A stretch of DNA of 64,000 nt from Halomicroarcula saliterrae (GTDB lineage Archaea; Halobacteriota; Halobacteria; Halobacteriales; Haloarculaceae), in contig NZ_JAMQON010000001.1 in assembly GCF_031624395.1 (NCBI RefSeq), positions 1,240,001 to 1,304,000 of the forward strand. Reading direction: 5' to 3'. Numbering within the stretch: position 1 is the stretch's first letter; every line of letters begins with the position of its first letter. Both the position numbers and the translations under genes were made by a program. Shown here one piece after another: positions 33,029 to 40,470 of this stretch. The notes below the pieces were generated by a model, which made no database searches, was not told the origin of the DNA, and saw nothing but the letters and a program-made list of their open reading frames with translations.

Positions 33029-34120
33029 GTGGACCGAAGACAATTCGTGAAAACTGGCGTACTACTGACTGCAGCCGCCGCATATCCCGGTAATGCCGCT
33101 GCGAAAAAAGACGTTAGAAAATTCAAACATCTGGAGAAAGATTACGAAAAGAGAGAGAAGAAAGACGGCGATGCCGACAGAGAGCGGCGACTGGTGAAAT
33201 CCGACGGTGAGATCATCCAGTCGGAGACCGAAGACACGAAATCGGAGATTCCGGAGCTGGACGACTGGGACACGGTTATCTACGACGAAGTCAGGTTCGG
33301 GGGCGGTGAACCGACGAAGTACATCTGCTATCAACAGGAAGATAAGGGGAACCCCGAGTTCAGATTCGATGGGAAGATCTACACGACGGAGTACAAGGTG
33401 GTGAAAGGAGAGCTAAAGGATGCGAAAGAGAAGCGACAAAAACCCGAGGATAGCGCTCCTGCGGAGAGCCAGGGGCCGGAAACTATCCACAGTCACCGGG
33501 CCCGCTCAGGGCGAGTCAGTTCCGGTGAGCAGTATACGATATCGAACGAGCACAGCGGCAGTTTCACGCCGGCCATGTCCGACCACACAGTCATACAGAG
33601 CGCCCCAAAGAGCAAGAAAGACGGGCACGACTGGTGGGAAGGGGTCGCACGGGCAACCATGGACCACACCAGTACAGAGGCGACGCTCGGGATGCTCGTC
33701 TTCGGTGCTGCAGACGTCAAACTCGGGTGGGAGCTCTACGACAACGTGTATATCGACCACGACGGGGAAGTGGAAGTCATCGGCAACGGCCACGTGGAAG
33801 GCGTCTGTTCGTCCGCTGCGGGCGGCGGTCGCGTGACCGGCGGCATCTTCATCCGTGAGGGCCGTTCCGGGAGTATGTATTCGGACATGGACAACGAGTG
33901 GGGTATCGATAGAGGACTGGGTCTGGTGGACGGGTGGGCCGTCGACCGGACCTGGAACGCGGAATTGACCGAGGACGTCACACCCGGACGATACGATGTC
34001 GGCATCCGTTTCTTCGCGAAAGCAGCGGCAGCCACGACGGCAGCTGCACAGGTGTCGTTCGAGAACAGCGGCGCGCCCGGGGGATTCGATTTCGATTACG
34101 TAAATGTTATCCCCCAATAG
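33029..34120 (+). CDS. Tat-exported protein of unknown function in a low-G+C islet
   Basis: 363 residues with a GTG start (33029), dictated by the twin-arginine signal beginning at once (DRRQFVKTGVLLTAAAAYP) and cleavage likely after AAA near residue 25. A Lys/Glu-rich charged region follows (28-150), then a soluble domain with LGMLVFGAADVKLGWELYDN and a Gly-rich beta part ending in GAPGGFDFDYVNVIPQ. No catalytic motif seen. Its codon use is A/T-richer than the rest of the window (for example AAA, GAT, TAT are common), consistent with horizontal transfer. It begins divergently from GH68 and is followed by a small membrane gene. Confidence 0.65.
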   Translation: MDRRQFVKTGVLLTAAAAYPGNAAAKKDVRKFKHLEKDYEKREKKDGDADRERRLVKSDGEIIQSETEDTKSEIPELDDWDTVIYDEVRFGGGEPTKYICYQQEDKGNPEFRFDGKIYTTEYKVVKGELKDAKEKRQKPEDSAPAESQGPETIHSHRARSGRVSSGEQYTISNEHSGSFTPAMSDHTVIQSAPKSKKDGHDWWEGVARATMDHTSTEATLGMLVFGAADVKLGWELYDNVYIDHDGEVEVIGNGHVEGVCSSAAGGGRVTGGIFIREGRSGSMYSDMDNEWGIDRGLGLVDGWAVDRTWNAELTEDVTPGRYDVGIRFFAKAAAATTAAAQVSFENSGAPGGFDFDYVNVIPQ

Positions 34121-34154
34121 ATAGTTCCATAGACATGAACCCGGAGATCCGTCG

Positions 34155-34322
34155 ATGAGAAACTGGCCGTTTTTCGTGGCGGTCTGGTTTGGCAGCTTTA
34201 CCGTGCTTCTCTTCGTCGTGTTACCCAGAGTCCCGCTGTCGGACTGGGTAGTAGCTGACACGTTCATCGCACTGGTTGTCGGTGCGGCCATCGCCGCTGC
34301 AGTAGTGCGTCTTTCGAGGTGA
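34155..34322 (+). CDS. 55-residue two-helix membrane protein
   Basis: ATG at 34155, stop TGA 34320-34322. Two hydrophobic helices (WPFFVAVWFGSFTVLLFVVL and ADTFIALVVGAAIAAAVV) joined by a short loop PRVPLSDWVV. It lies 34 bases after the Tat-exported gene on the same strand and shares its A+T-richer composition, so it may be its partner. Function unknown. Confidence 0.6.
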   Translation: MRNWPFFVAVWFGSFTVLLFVVLPRVPLSDWVVADTFIALVVGAAIAAAVVRLSR

Positions 34323-34482
34323 GCCGGAGAATATTGCCGCCGGCAGACGGTCGGAGACCCACCGGGATTCCCTAAACGAGCGTCTGAAAAGCCAGCGCCT
34401 ACCTGACAGACTCACTGGACTGGTCCGGGGGAGACCCGTGCGAGGCTTCCCAGCGGGTCCCCGCCAGGGGCCACGAGTGCGC

Positions 34483-34716
34483 CTACTCCTCCGTCGACTC
34501 GTCCTGCTCGTATCCCACGCCCTCCGGGCCGGTGATGTCGATCGGTCGAATCCACTCGTACCAGATGTAGAGGACGCCGAGCCCGTACCCCGTCGCCCAG
34601 ACGGCGCTCCCGACCCACGGATACCCCCACTGGCTCAGATACGCGTTTGCCAGGCCGGGGACGATGACGACCGCGGCGATAGTCAACCCGAGGGCGATCG
34701 TGTCGTTGCGGTTCAT
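34483..34716 (-). CDS. Two-helix membrane protein
   Basis: 77 residues: MNRNDTIALGLTIAAVVIVP (helix 1), WVGSAVWATGYGLGVLYIWY (helix 2), then an acidic C-terminal tail containing RPIDITGPEGVGYEQDE. Conserved-looking in haloarchaea; function unknown. It stands divergently upstream of the squalene synthase-type gene, so a shared promoter region is possible, but a role in isoprenoid synthesis is not shown by sequence. Confidence 0.65.
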   Translation of the reverse strand: MNRNDTIALGLTIAAVVIVPGLANAYLSQWGYPWVGSAVWATGYGLGVLYIWYEWIRPIDITGPEGVGYEQDESTEE

Positions 34717-34836
34717 CGCTCTCCCCCCGTCGCGCGCCCGGTGCTCATGCTGGAAGCTACGGTCCTGACGGGTTTAGGCATGGCGTTTCCCGCACAGGGA
34801 GGGGCGGGTTACCTCGGCGACTCCGTAGCCAACCCA

Positions 34837-34844
34837 TTTTTATC
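34837..34844 (+). promoter_or_regulatory. TATA box of the squalene/phytoene synthase gene
   Basis: TTTTTATC about 28 bases before 34873 and 20 before 34864, the two candidate start codons. The spacing to 34873 suits leaderless transcription. Confidence 0.5.
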
Positions 34845-34872
34845 ACAGTATGCCCTAGCCCGGATGACGGGA

Positions 34873-35919
34873 ATGTCTCAGAACCACACTGGCCGGTCGT
34901 CACAAGAAGACATTGCGTGGTGCTACGACGCCGTCCACAGGGTGTCGCGGACGTTTAGCTTGACAATTGCGGAACTCGACGAGCCGATGGCGCGCGATAT
35001 CTGTGTCGGCTATCTTCTCTGCCGTGTCGCCGACACAATCGAGGACGCGGGACACATCCCGCCGGCGGCCCAGTCGGAGCTGCTCCGGCTCTACAGCCGG
35101 ACGCTCGACCCGGACGCCGAGGCGTCCGTCAGGGCGTTCGACGAGGCCGTCGCGGAGTGGCTCCCGGCCACACTCACCGACGACTGGGAAGTCGTCGACA
35201 ACGCCGGCCGCGCGGTCGGCGTCTTCCGCTCGCTGGACAACCACGCGTTAGAGAGCATCCGCGGTCCGGTGCGCGAACTCGTCGACGGAATGGCGATGTT
35301 CGTGGACCGGTACGCCGACGACGGCGGCCTGCGCATCAAGACGCTCGACGAACTCGAAGAGTACTGCTGGTACGCCGCAGGCACCGTCGGGACGCTCGTG
35401 ACGGGACTGGTCTCGCGCGAGGCGACGGAGGAACAGGCCCGACAGATGCGGGAGAACGCCCGCGCGTTCGCGCTCTTGCTCCAGCTCGTCAACGTCGCCA
35501 AGGACGCCGCGACCGATATGGAGGAGGAGAACAACGTCTATCTACCGCTCGAACTGCTCGACGAGGAGGGGCTGGACCACAGCGACGTCGGCGACCCCGA
35601 GAACGTCGAGTCGCTGGTCCCCGTCATCGATCGCGTCACTGCCCGAGCCGAGGGGTATCTCGACGGGGCCCAGACGTGGCTCGAAGCCATGCCGGAGACG
35701 CGGGGCAACACGCTGTCGGCGTGGGCCATCCCGTTCCTGCTCGCCGTCGGCACCATCCGCGAGCTCCGGGAACGGCCCGCCGACGTCATCGAGCAGGGCA
35801 ACGTCAAGATAACGCGCGACGAAGTCCACGCGGTCTGCCAGCAGTTCATCGGCGACGGCTCGCCGGCCATCGGTGACCTCCGCGCCCGGATTCGCCGCCA
35901 GCCGCTCCACGAGTACTGA
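34873..35919 (+). CDS. Head-to-head prenyl synthase, squalene synthase-type (or phytoene synthase)
   Basis: 348 residues. First Asp-rich motif DTIED (54-58) in GYLLCRVADTIED; SRTFSLTIAEL upstream; second Asp-rich motif DAATDMEEE near 210 in LVNVAKDAATD. YCWYAAGTVGTLVTGL sits as in squalene synthases, and the N-terminal SRTF-x-L pattern is closer to those enzymes than to CrtB, so I favour condensation of two farnesyl-PP to squalene; phytoene synthesis cannot be excluded. Squalene is a major membrane lipid of haloarchaea. The start may be 34864 (MTGM) instead. Confidence 0.82.
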   Translation: MSQNHTGRSSQEDIAWCYDAVHRVSRTFSLTIAELDEPMARDICVGYLLCRVADTIEDAGHIPPAAQSELLRLYSRTLDPDAEASVRAFDEAVAEWLPATLTDDWEVVDNAGRAVGVFRSLDNHALESIRGPVRELVDGMAMFVDRYADDGGLRIKTLDELEEYCWYAAGTVGTLVTGLVSREATEEQARQMRENARAFALLLQLVNVAKDAATDMEEENNVYLPLELLDEEGLDHSDVGDPENVESLVPVIDRVTARAEGYLDGAQTWLEAMPETRGNTLSAWAIPFLLAVGTIRELRERPADVIEQGNVKITRDEVHAVCQQFIGDGSPAIGDLRARIRRQPLHEY

Positions 35920-35982
35920 CGACACCCCGCGGACATTCCCACGGACACAACGCTGAAGCCTCGCCTGCTGTAACTCCCCTGC

Positions 35983-36357
35983 ATGGCTGGCTCGCTCGAC
36001 CTGCCCAACGGGGACGAGGTAACGCCCGACGACGTCTTCCTGTACAACGACTACCCCTACCGGCTGGTGTGGCTCGACGACGACACGCACGCCTTCGAGC
36101 TCTGCCCGCTGTACTGGGGCGACAGCGGCATGGATATCCCCTTCCGTGACCGCGAGGCGCTGGTCGACCAGTGGGAACCGGAGTCCCGCGGCCTCCTCTC
36201 GCCCGAGGAGTGGGGCGACTGGCTCGACGCGGCCGCTGACGACCCGCGATTCGACGACGACGAGCTCGCACATCTCGCGGCGAAGCTCCCGACCGACTGG
36301 GAGCCCGAGGACACGGGCGACGACAGCGGCGGTCTCAGGGACCGACTGGGACTGTAG
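35983..36357 (+). CDS. Acidic small protein of unknown function
   Basis: 124 residues, pI very low. N-terminal half holds strands VFLYNDYPYRLVWLDDDTHA and FELCPLYWGDSGMDIPF; C-terminal half is helical and ends disordered (EDTGDDSGGLRDRLGL). No motif for metal or nucleotide. The reading frame, start and codon bias are sound, so I regard it as a real haloarchaeal gene. Function unknown. Confidence 0.7.
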   Translation: MAGSLDLPNGDEVTPDDVFLYNDYPYRLVWLDDDTHAFELCPLYWGDSGMDIPFRDREALVDQWEPESRGLLSPEEWGDWLDAAADDPRFDDDELAHLAAKLPTDWEPEDTGDDSGGLRDRLGL

Positions 36358-36409
36358 GCGCGACCGCGACTCTGCAACCTATTAGGACCCCGGCGGTGTG
36401 GGCCGTCGT

Positions 36410-36760
36410 ATGGAACTCATCTGGCTCGCCGGTGGCGCTGGCGTCCTCGTCCTGTTGCTGGTGGGACTGCTGGTGTGGCGCCGGGGTTCGGCGGACGCCC
36501 GCGCGTCGGAACGCGCCCACAACGAGGCACGGGAGCGCGACCCGCCCGTCGAAATCGGTTCGACCTACGAGTTCGGTATCACCGAGTTCACCGACCACCA
36601 CTCCGGCGACCGCGTCGCGGTCGGCAAGGTCGAAGGATTCGTCCTCTTCACCGAGGACGTGCCGTCGTCCTGTGTGGAAGGCGACGCGATACGCGCCAAG
36701 GTCACCTCGTTCAACCGCGAGCACACCTCCGCCGACGCGACGTACGTCGGCTCAGTCTAG
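36410..36760 (+). CDS. Membrane-anchored TRAM-domain protein
   Basis: 116 residues from ATG 36410. One N-terminal helix (LIWLAGGAGVLVLLLVGLLV), a charged linker with RASERAHNEARERDPP, then a TRAM domain (about 50-116): GSTYEFGITEFTDHHSGDRV and AVGKVEGFVLFTEDVPSSCV, and GDAIRAKVTSFNREH. TRAM domains bind RNA; anchoring one to the membrane is unusual but recurrent in haloarchaea. It converges with the 36757-37320 gene, overlapping by four bases. Confidence 0.72.
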   Translation: MELIWLAGGAGVLVLLLVGLLVWRRGSADARASERAHNEARERDPPVEIGSTYEFGITEFTDHHSGDRVAVGKVEGFVLFTEDVPSSCVEGDAIRAKVTSFNREHTSADATYVGSV

Positions 36761-37320
36761 TACCGCGAAAAGTTCTCGTCAGGGTAGATACGGCCATCGG
36801 CGATGTCGATAACGTCGAGCGTCGCCAGTCGGCTCAGCCGACTGGCAGCCTCGTCCGCCTCCAGACCCAGCTCGACCGCCCGAGCCAGCACCCGCTCTCT
36901 GGTCGGCACGGACTCGACGAGGCCGTCGCTGTCGAGCACCAGTTCCTCCGCGACGATAGCTTTCAGAACCGCGCCGCGCTCGCGCTTCGACGGCGTGCGG
37001 CCGCTCCCGGTCCACTCGACGCTCATCGTCCCGTCGTCGTTGACGTGTGAGACGACGAAGCCGTCGGGCAGCGTCTCGGTCAGCGCCGCCACCAGCGCCG
37101 CCCGGTCCAGCCGCGCGGTGAACCGGTACCGATGCCCGTCCGTCGAGTGGGCGCTCTGGACGACGTTTGCACCCTCCCGTTCGACGGCATCGGTGATGGC
37201 CGCTGCGAGCCGGTCTCCGATTTCGGTCGCCGCCTCGTCGCGCCTGCGGGCCGCGTCGGCCGCCCCGCTCGCCAGTTCCTCGTATTCGTCCATCCGCTCG
37301 TGTAACGGCTGTTCGTCCAT
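36757..37320 (-). CDS. Helical plus winged-helix-like protein of unknown function
   Basis: 187 residues. An N-terminal helix (LHERMDEYEELASGAADAAR), a central alpha/beta part (YRFTARLDRAALVAALTETL, then GFVVSHVNDDGTMSVEWTGS), and a C-terminal winged-helix-like stretch (RVLARAVELGLEADEAASRL and ATLDVIDIADGRIYP). The C-terminal pattern suggests DNA binding or subunit interaction, as inference. No family recognised. Overlaps the TRAM gene's stop by four bases (convergent). Confidence 0.7.
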   Translation of the reverse strand: MDEQPLHERMDEYEELASGAADAARRRDEAATEIGDRLAAAITDAVEREGANVVQSAHSTDGHRYRFTARLDRAALVAALTETLPDGFVVSHVNDDGTMSVEWTGSGRTPSKRERGAVLKAIVAEELVLDSDGLVESVPTRERVLARAVELGLEADEAASRLSRLATLDVIDIADGRIYPDENFSRY

Positions 37321-37417
37321 ACGGGACCTGCCGGTGCCGGGAAATTACGTCTTGTGGCGATCTCAACCGCTGTCTCGATGGCTATATTGAAACTGCTGGG
37401 GGCTGAAACCACCTCAC

Positions 37418-38413
37418 ATGACCGAGGAGTCGTCGAACTACAGGCAAAGCCGTCTCTTCACGACCGACGAGGGGGAGTTCGACGAGCGCCGCGCGAAGGC
37501 GGACGCGCTGCCCATCGAGGACGGTGACGTCGTCGATACGGACGAACTCTCCGACCACCAGCGGTACGTCGAGGGGCGCGGTATCTACGACGAACGCAAC
37601 GACGTGAACGACCTGACGGGTCGGGAGTGGAAGTTCGCGACCAAGTCCGTCCTCCCGGAGCAGTACCCCCCCGATTTCCAGCACGACCTGCGGAGCCAGC
37701 ACGGCGGCCAGAAGCCGCCCCGCCTGTGTCTGGAGCTGATTCGGCGGTTCAGCACGTCGGGCGACCTGATTCTCGACCCGTTCGCCGGCGTCGGCGGGAC
37801 ACTTCTCGGTGCGTCCCTCGCCGAGTACGAGGGCTCGGGCCGTCGCGACGCGATCGGGTTCGAGCGGAACGGCGAATGGGTCGACCTCTATCACGAGGTG
37901 CTCGAAGCCGAAAACGAAGACCGGGCTGACCGTGGTGAGGGTCCCCTCGCCGACCAGGACATGCGCCGGGGCGACTGTCTCGACCTGGTGGACGAACTCG
38001 CGACCGACGCCGTCGATTTCCTGCTGACCGACGTGCCCTACTGGGATATGGACAAGGTGGAACAGACCCGCAACGAGACCGAGACGCGCTCCAGCAAGCT
38101 GGAGGCGTTCGACGGGGACGGCCTGCAGGACAAAGCGGCCTGGCTGGACGATATGGGCCGGAAATTCGAGCAGTTCCGTCGCGTGGTGAAAGACGATGGC
38201 TACGTCGCCGTGTTCATCGGCGATATGTACCGCGAGCAGTCCTACAATATGCTGTCCTCCGAACTCGCCTCGCGCATCGTCGATGCCGGATACACGATGA
38301 AGGCCGATCTCATCTGGTACGACCCCTCGAAGGACCTCCACGTGTACGGCTACCCGTTCTCCTTTATCCCGTCGATGGTCCACCAGAATATTCTGGTCTT
38401 CAGAAACGAGTAG
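37418..38413 (+). CDS. Orphan N4/N6-type DNA methyltransferase-like protein
   Basis: 331 residues. SAM-binding motif I as ILDPFAGVGGTLLGA (about 118-132) and catalytic motif IV as LLTDVPYWDMDK (about 204); in N6/N4-aminomethylases the catalytic tetrapeptide is normally [DNS]PP[YFW], so DVPY is an uncommon variant. Motif I precedes IV. No restriction endonuclease or specificity gene is near, so it is an orphan, either epigenetic or a tRNA/rRNA base methylase with a DPPY-like motif. TATA GCTATATTG at 37381-37389 sits about 33 bases before the ATG. Confidence 0.8.
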   Translation: MTEESSNYRQSRLFTTDEGEFDERRAKADALPIEDGDVVDTDELSDHQRYVEGRGIYDERNDVNDLTGREWKFATKSVLPEQYPPDFQHDLRSQHGGQKPPRLCLELIRRFSTSGDLILDPFAGVGGTLLGASLAEYEGSGRRDAIGFERNGEWVDLYHEVLEAENEDRADRGEGPLADQDMRRGDCLDLVDELATDAVDFLLTDVPYWDMDKVEQTRNETETRSSKLEAFDGDGLQDKAAWLDDMGRKFEQFRRVVKDDGYVAVFIGDMYREQSYNMLSSELASRIVDAGYTMKADLIWYDPSKDLHVYGYPFSFIPSMVHQNILVFRNE

Positions 38414-38822
38414 GGGTACGTGAGCCGTATCTGGCGGCAGGAATGGGTTGGGGAGAAGTTGAACCGAAATCAGACGTGCTCGCTCACTCCGTTCGCTGTG
38501 CGCGACTGATAGGGTTCAACTCCCTGTTCGCCATACAGACACCGCTGGCTCCTCACTTCGTTCGTCGCAGGCGGCGTCAGAAATGGGTTGGGGCGGAGTT
38601 GAACCGGAGCGAGACTCACTGCGTTCGTCTCGCAGGGCTCAACTCCGCCACAACGCTTCGCCTACGCGCCGCTCGCAGGTGAGCGCCGCGAGAATTCAGT
38701 GGGTTGGGGCGGAGTTGAACCGACTGAAGACTCGCTACGCTCGTCTTCCGGGGTTCAACTCCTTGTTCACCATACAGACGCCGCTGGCTCCTCACTCCGT
38801 TCGTCGCAGACGGCGTCAGAAA
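38414..38822. repeat. Nested repeat array built from the tRNA-Val 3' end
   Basis: 409 bases without a gene. The 22-base tRNA-3'-end sequence TGGGTTGGGGCGGAGTTGAA CC appears at 38584-38605 and 38700-38721 exactly, and at 38444-38465 with GAGAAG changes; the genuine tRNA end is 38823-38844. Segments 38512-38605 and 38751-38844 are direct repeats of 94 bases with five differences (offset 239). Each remnant is followed by an inverted copy GGTTCAACTCC, forming large hairpins. Looks like nested attachment-site or duplication debris. Confidence 0.85.
38592..38649. repeat. Nested hairpin with the TCACTGCGTTC loop
   Basis: Outer stem GGCGGAGTTGAACC / GGCTCAACTCCGCC (one mismatch) and inner stem GCGAGAC / GTCTCGC (38609-38633) around the loop TCACTGCGTTC. 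The same loop closes a second hairpin at 47269-47295; a relative with loop TCGCTACGCTC is at 38726-38748. Related loops TCACTNCGTTC also occur at 38484, 38553 and 38792. Confidence 0.8.
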
Positions 38823-38897
38823 TGGGTTGGGGCGGAGTTGAACCGCCGACTTCCTCCGTGTGAAGGAGGTATCATAACCGGACTAGATCACCAACCC
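38823..38897 (-). tRNA. tRNA-Val (anticodon CAC)
   Basis: 75 bases, minus strand. Acceptor GGGTTGG pairs with CCAACCC plus discriminator A; anticodon stem CCTCC/GGAGG with loop TTCACAC giving anticodon CAC (Val); T-arm GGCGG TTCAACT CCGCC. No intron and no encoded CCA. A TATA-like CTTAAAGTAT lies at 38921-38930, about 28 bases upstream of the 5' end. Its 3' end is repeated downstream (array above). Confidence 0.95.
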
Positions 38898-38943
38898 AGC
38901 ACCCGTAGCTATTCGAGCGGATACTTTAAGAATTGCGTTCCGG

Positions 38944-39213
38944 CTACGCCTCGGCGGGCTGTTTCCCGCGGTAGTTCCCAATCCGTTCGCGGGCCTGTCC
39001 GATGGCGGTCTCGGCCTCGCCCTCGGCTCGCTCCTGGAGGGTCTTCAGGTCGGCTTTCACGGCCTCCAGCCGGCTCGGTTCCGGCTCTTCCTCGGCGCCG
39101 GTGAGTTTCCGGAACCGCGCCTCGACCGGTTCGAGTTCCTCTTTGAGCCCTTTGCCCGCAGTCTCGCCGGCGCGCTTGAGGTAGTACCGAGCGTCTTCGA
39201 AGTGTTTGTTCAT
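38944..39213 (-). CDS. Small helical haloarchaeal protein (MNKHFEDARYYL family)
   Basis: 89 residues, all-helical: FEDARYYLKRAGETAGKG, then ELEPVEARFRKLTGAEEE and a final long helix LKTLQERAEGEAETAIGQAR. Charged and coiled-coil-like; resembles a small haloarchaeal family often encoded near translation or stress genes. It lies upstream of the tRNA in the same orientation but with its own stop 46 bases before the tRNA 5' end, so co-transcription is possible. Function unknown. Confidence 0.75.
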   Translation of the reverse strand: MNKHFEDARYYLKRAGETAGKGLKEELEPVEARFRKLTGAEEEPEPSRLEAVKADLKTLQERAEGEAETAIGQARERIGNYRGKQPAEA

Positions 39214-39519
39214 ATCTGTCCTTTCGCAGAGAACAGATATAGCCTTTGTGGCGTGGTTTGTTACCAGCTATCAGGCAAACAAACCCAAATCACGTAGCAG
39301 ACGGGGCGTAACCACGCCTCAGTGTACTCCAGATAGATTTCGAGTGTGGGAACGTGCGTATGGACGGTGTCATCATACCGGAGCACGTCGAGCCCTGACC
39401 CGTGTGTGATAGGCGTCCCGGTGACGTGGAATTCGACGGACCCCGGTGTCGTGTAAACTACTCGCGCTACCGTCGCCGGTGCACGAACTGTTTTCACCGA
39501 CCAACCGATAGCTCGGCGT
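39214..39519. other. Intergenic region without a convincing gene
   Basis: 306 bases. A GTG-initiated 78-codon frame on the minus strand (39261-39497; contains LDVLRYDDTVHTHVPTLEIY) has poor G/C bias at third positions and no TATA box, so I do not call it. The first 90 bases (39230-39310) are A+T-richer. Promoter for the following hydrolase is not clear. Confidence 0.5.
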
Positions 39520-40470
39520 ATGTTCACACGGGTGTCGATTCCGACGCCGTTCCAGGTCGGTGCGGTCAATGCGTACCTCGCGGGCCGGACCGTCGTGGAC
39601 CCGGGTCCCGACAGCGAGGAGGCCTGGTCCCGACTGCTCGAAGCGCTCGAAGCCCGCGAGCTCGCGCCGAGCGATATCTCACAGGTGGTCGTCACCCACC
39701 CCCACCCGGACCACTTCGGGCTGGCCCACCGGTTCCGGGACGCCGGCGCACGGGTGCTGGCCAGTTCCGGCGGGGCAGCCATCATGCGGGACTTCGGCGC
39801 CCGACTGCGCTACGAGCAGTCCTACTTCGTGGACTTCTTCGAGCGCTGTGGCATCTCCAGGGAGACCGCCAGTGCCGTCACACAGCTCCCAGAGGCGTTT
39901 CTACCGTACGCCGAGAGCGTCGAGACAGACCGAGAACTGAACGCCGGTGACACCGTCACAGTGGACGACGAACCCCTGACCGTCGACAGCGTCGCGGGCC
40001 ACGCCGTCGGCGAACTGATATTCTCCTACGACCACGAGGGTGGCCGGGAGGCCATCGTCGGCGACACAGTGCTCGGCGACATCACGCCGAACCCGTTCCT
40101 CCAGCCGCCACCGACCGCGGGCAGCGAGCGACCCCGGGTGCTCCCGGCGTTCAACGAGTCGCTGCGTTGGCTCCGCGAACAGGGCCACGACCGGTTTCTG
40201 ACGGGCCACCGCGAGCCAGTGGAGTCACCGCAGGCGCGCATCGACGCCATCCTCACGGAGCACGACCAGCGAAGCGACGAAGTGGCCGACATCGTCGGGG
40301 AGGGCGCGACGACGCCGGTGGACGTGATGACCGCGCTGTTTGGCGACCTCCCGGCGACGGAGTACTTCGCGGGCATGAGCGAGGCCGTCGGCCATCTGGA
40401 CGTGCTGGAAGCGCGAGAGCGAGTCGAAAAACGGTCGAGCGGCGGCGTGTTCGTCTACGAGCTACAGTAG
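39520..40470 (+). CDS. Metallo-beta-lactamase fold hydrolase with C-terminal winged helix
   Basis: 316 residues. Zinc motif HPHPDH at residues 60-65 (H60, H62, D64, H65) with later metal ligands expected at AGHAVGELI (His) and VGDTVLGDI (Asp) and LTGHREPV. Residues 250-316 resemble the small winged-helix appendage of LACTB2-like/glyoxalase-II-type hydrolases. Those cleave thioesters, lactones, or RNA; the substrate is undetermined. Its end overlaps the convergent nuoN gene by nine bases. Confidence 0.88.
   Translation: MFTRVSIPTPFQVGAVNAYLAGRTVVDPGPDSEEAWSRLLEALEARELAPSDISQVVVTHPHPDHFGLAHRFRDAGARVLASSGGAAIMRDFGARLRYEQSYFVDFFERCGISRETASAVTQLPEAFLPYAESVETDRELNAGDTVTVDDEPLTVDSVAGHAVGELIFSYDHEGGREAIVGDTVLGDITPNPFLQPPPTAGSERPRVLPAFNESLRWLREQGHDRFLTGHREPVESPQARIDAILTEHDQRSDEVADIVGEGATTPVDVMTALFGDLPATEYFAGMSEAVGHLDVLEARERVEKRSSGGVFVYELQ

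Noticed and set aside
34873-35919. Definite phytoene synthase (crtB)
   Set aside because: Motif spacing is closer to squalene synthase than to CrtB, so the gene symbol was withheld.
38414-38822. CRISPR array
   Set aside because: Repeat copies are tRNA 3' ends with unequal spacing (116-140 bases), spacers partly duplicated, and no cas genes.
38443-39104. Plus-strand ORFs across the tRNA array with repeating MGWGGVEP/WVGAELNR peptides
   Set aside because: These are translations of the tRNA-3'-end repeats, not proteins.
39261-39497. GTG-started 78-codon ORF on the minus strand
   Set aside because: Poor third-position G/C bias, no promoter; overlaps nothing but looks like relic or chance.
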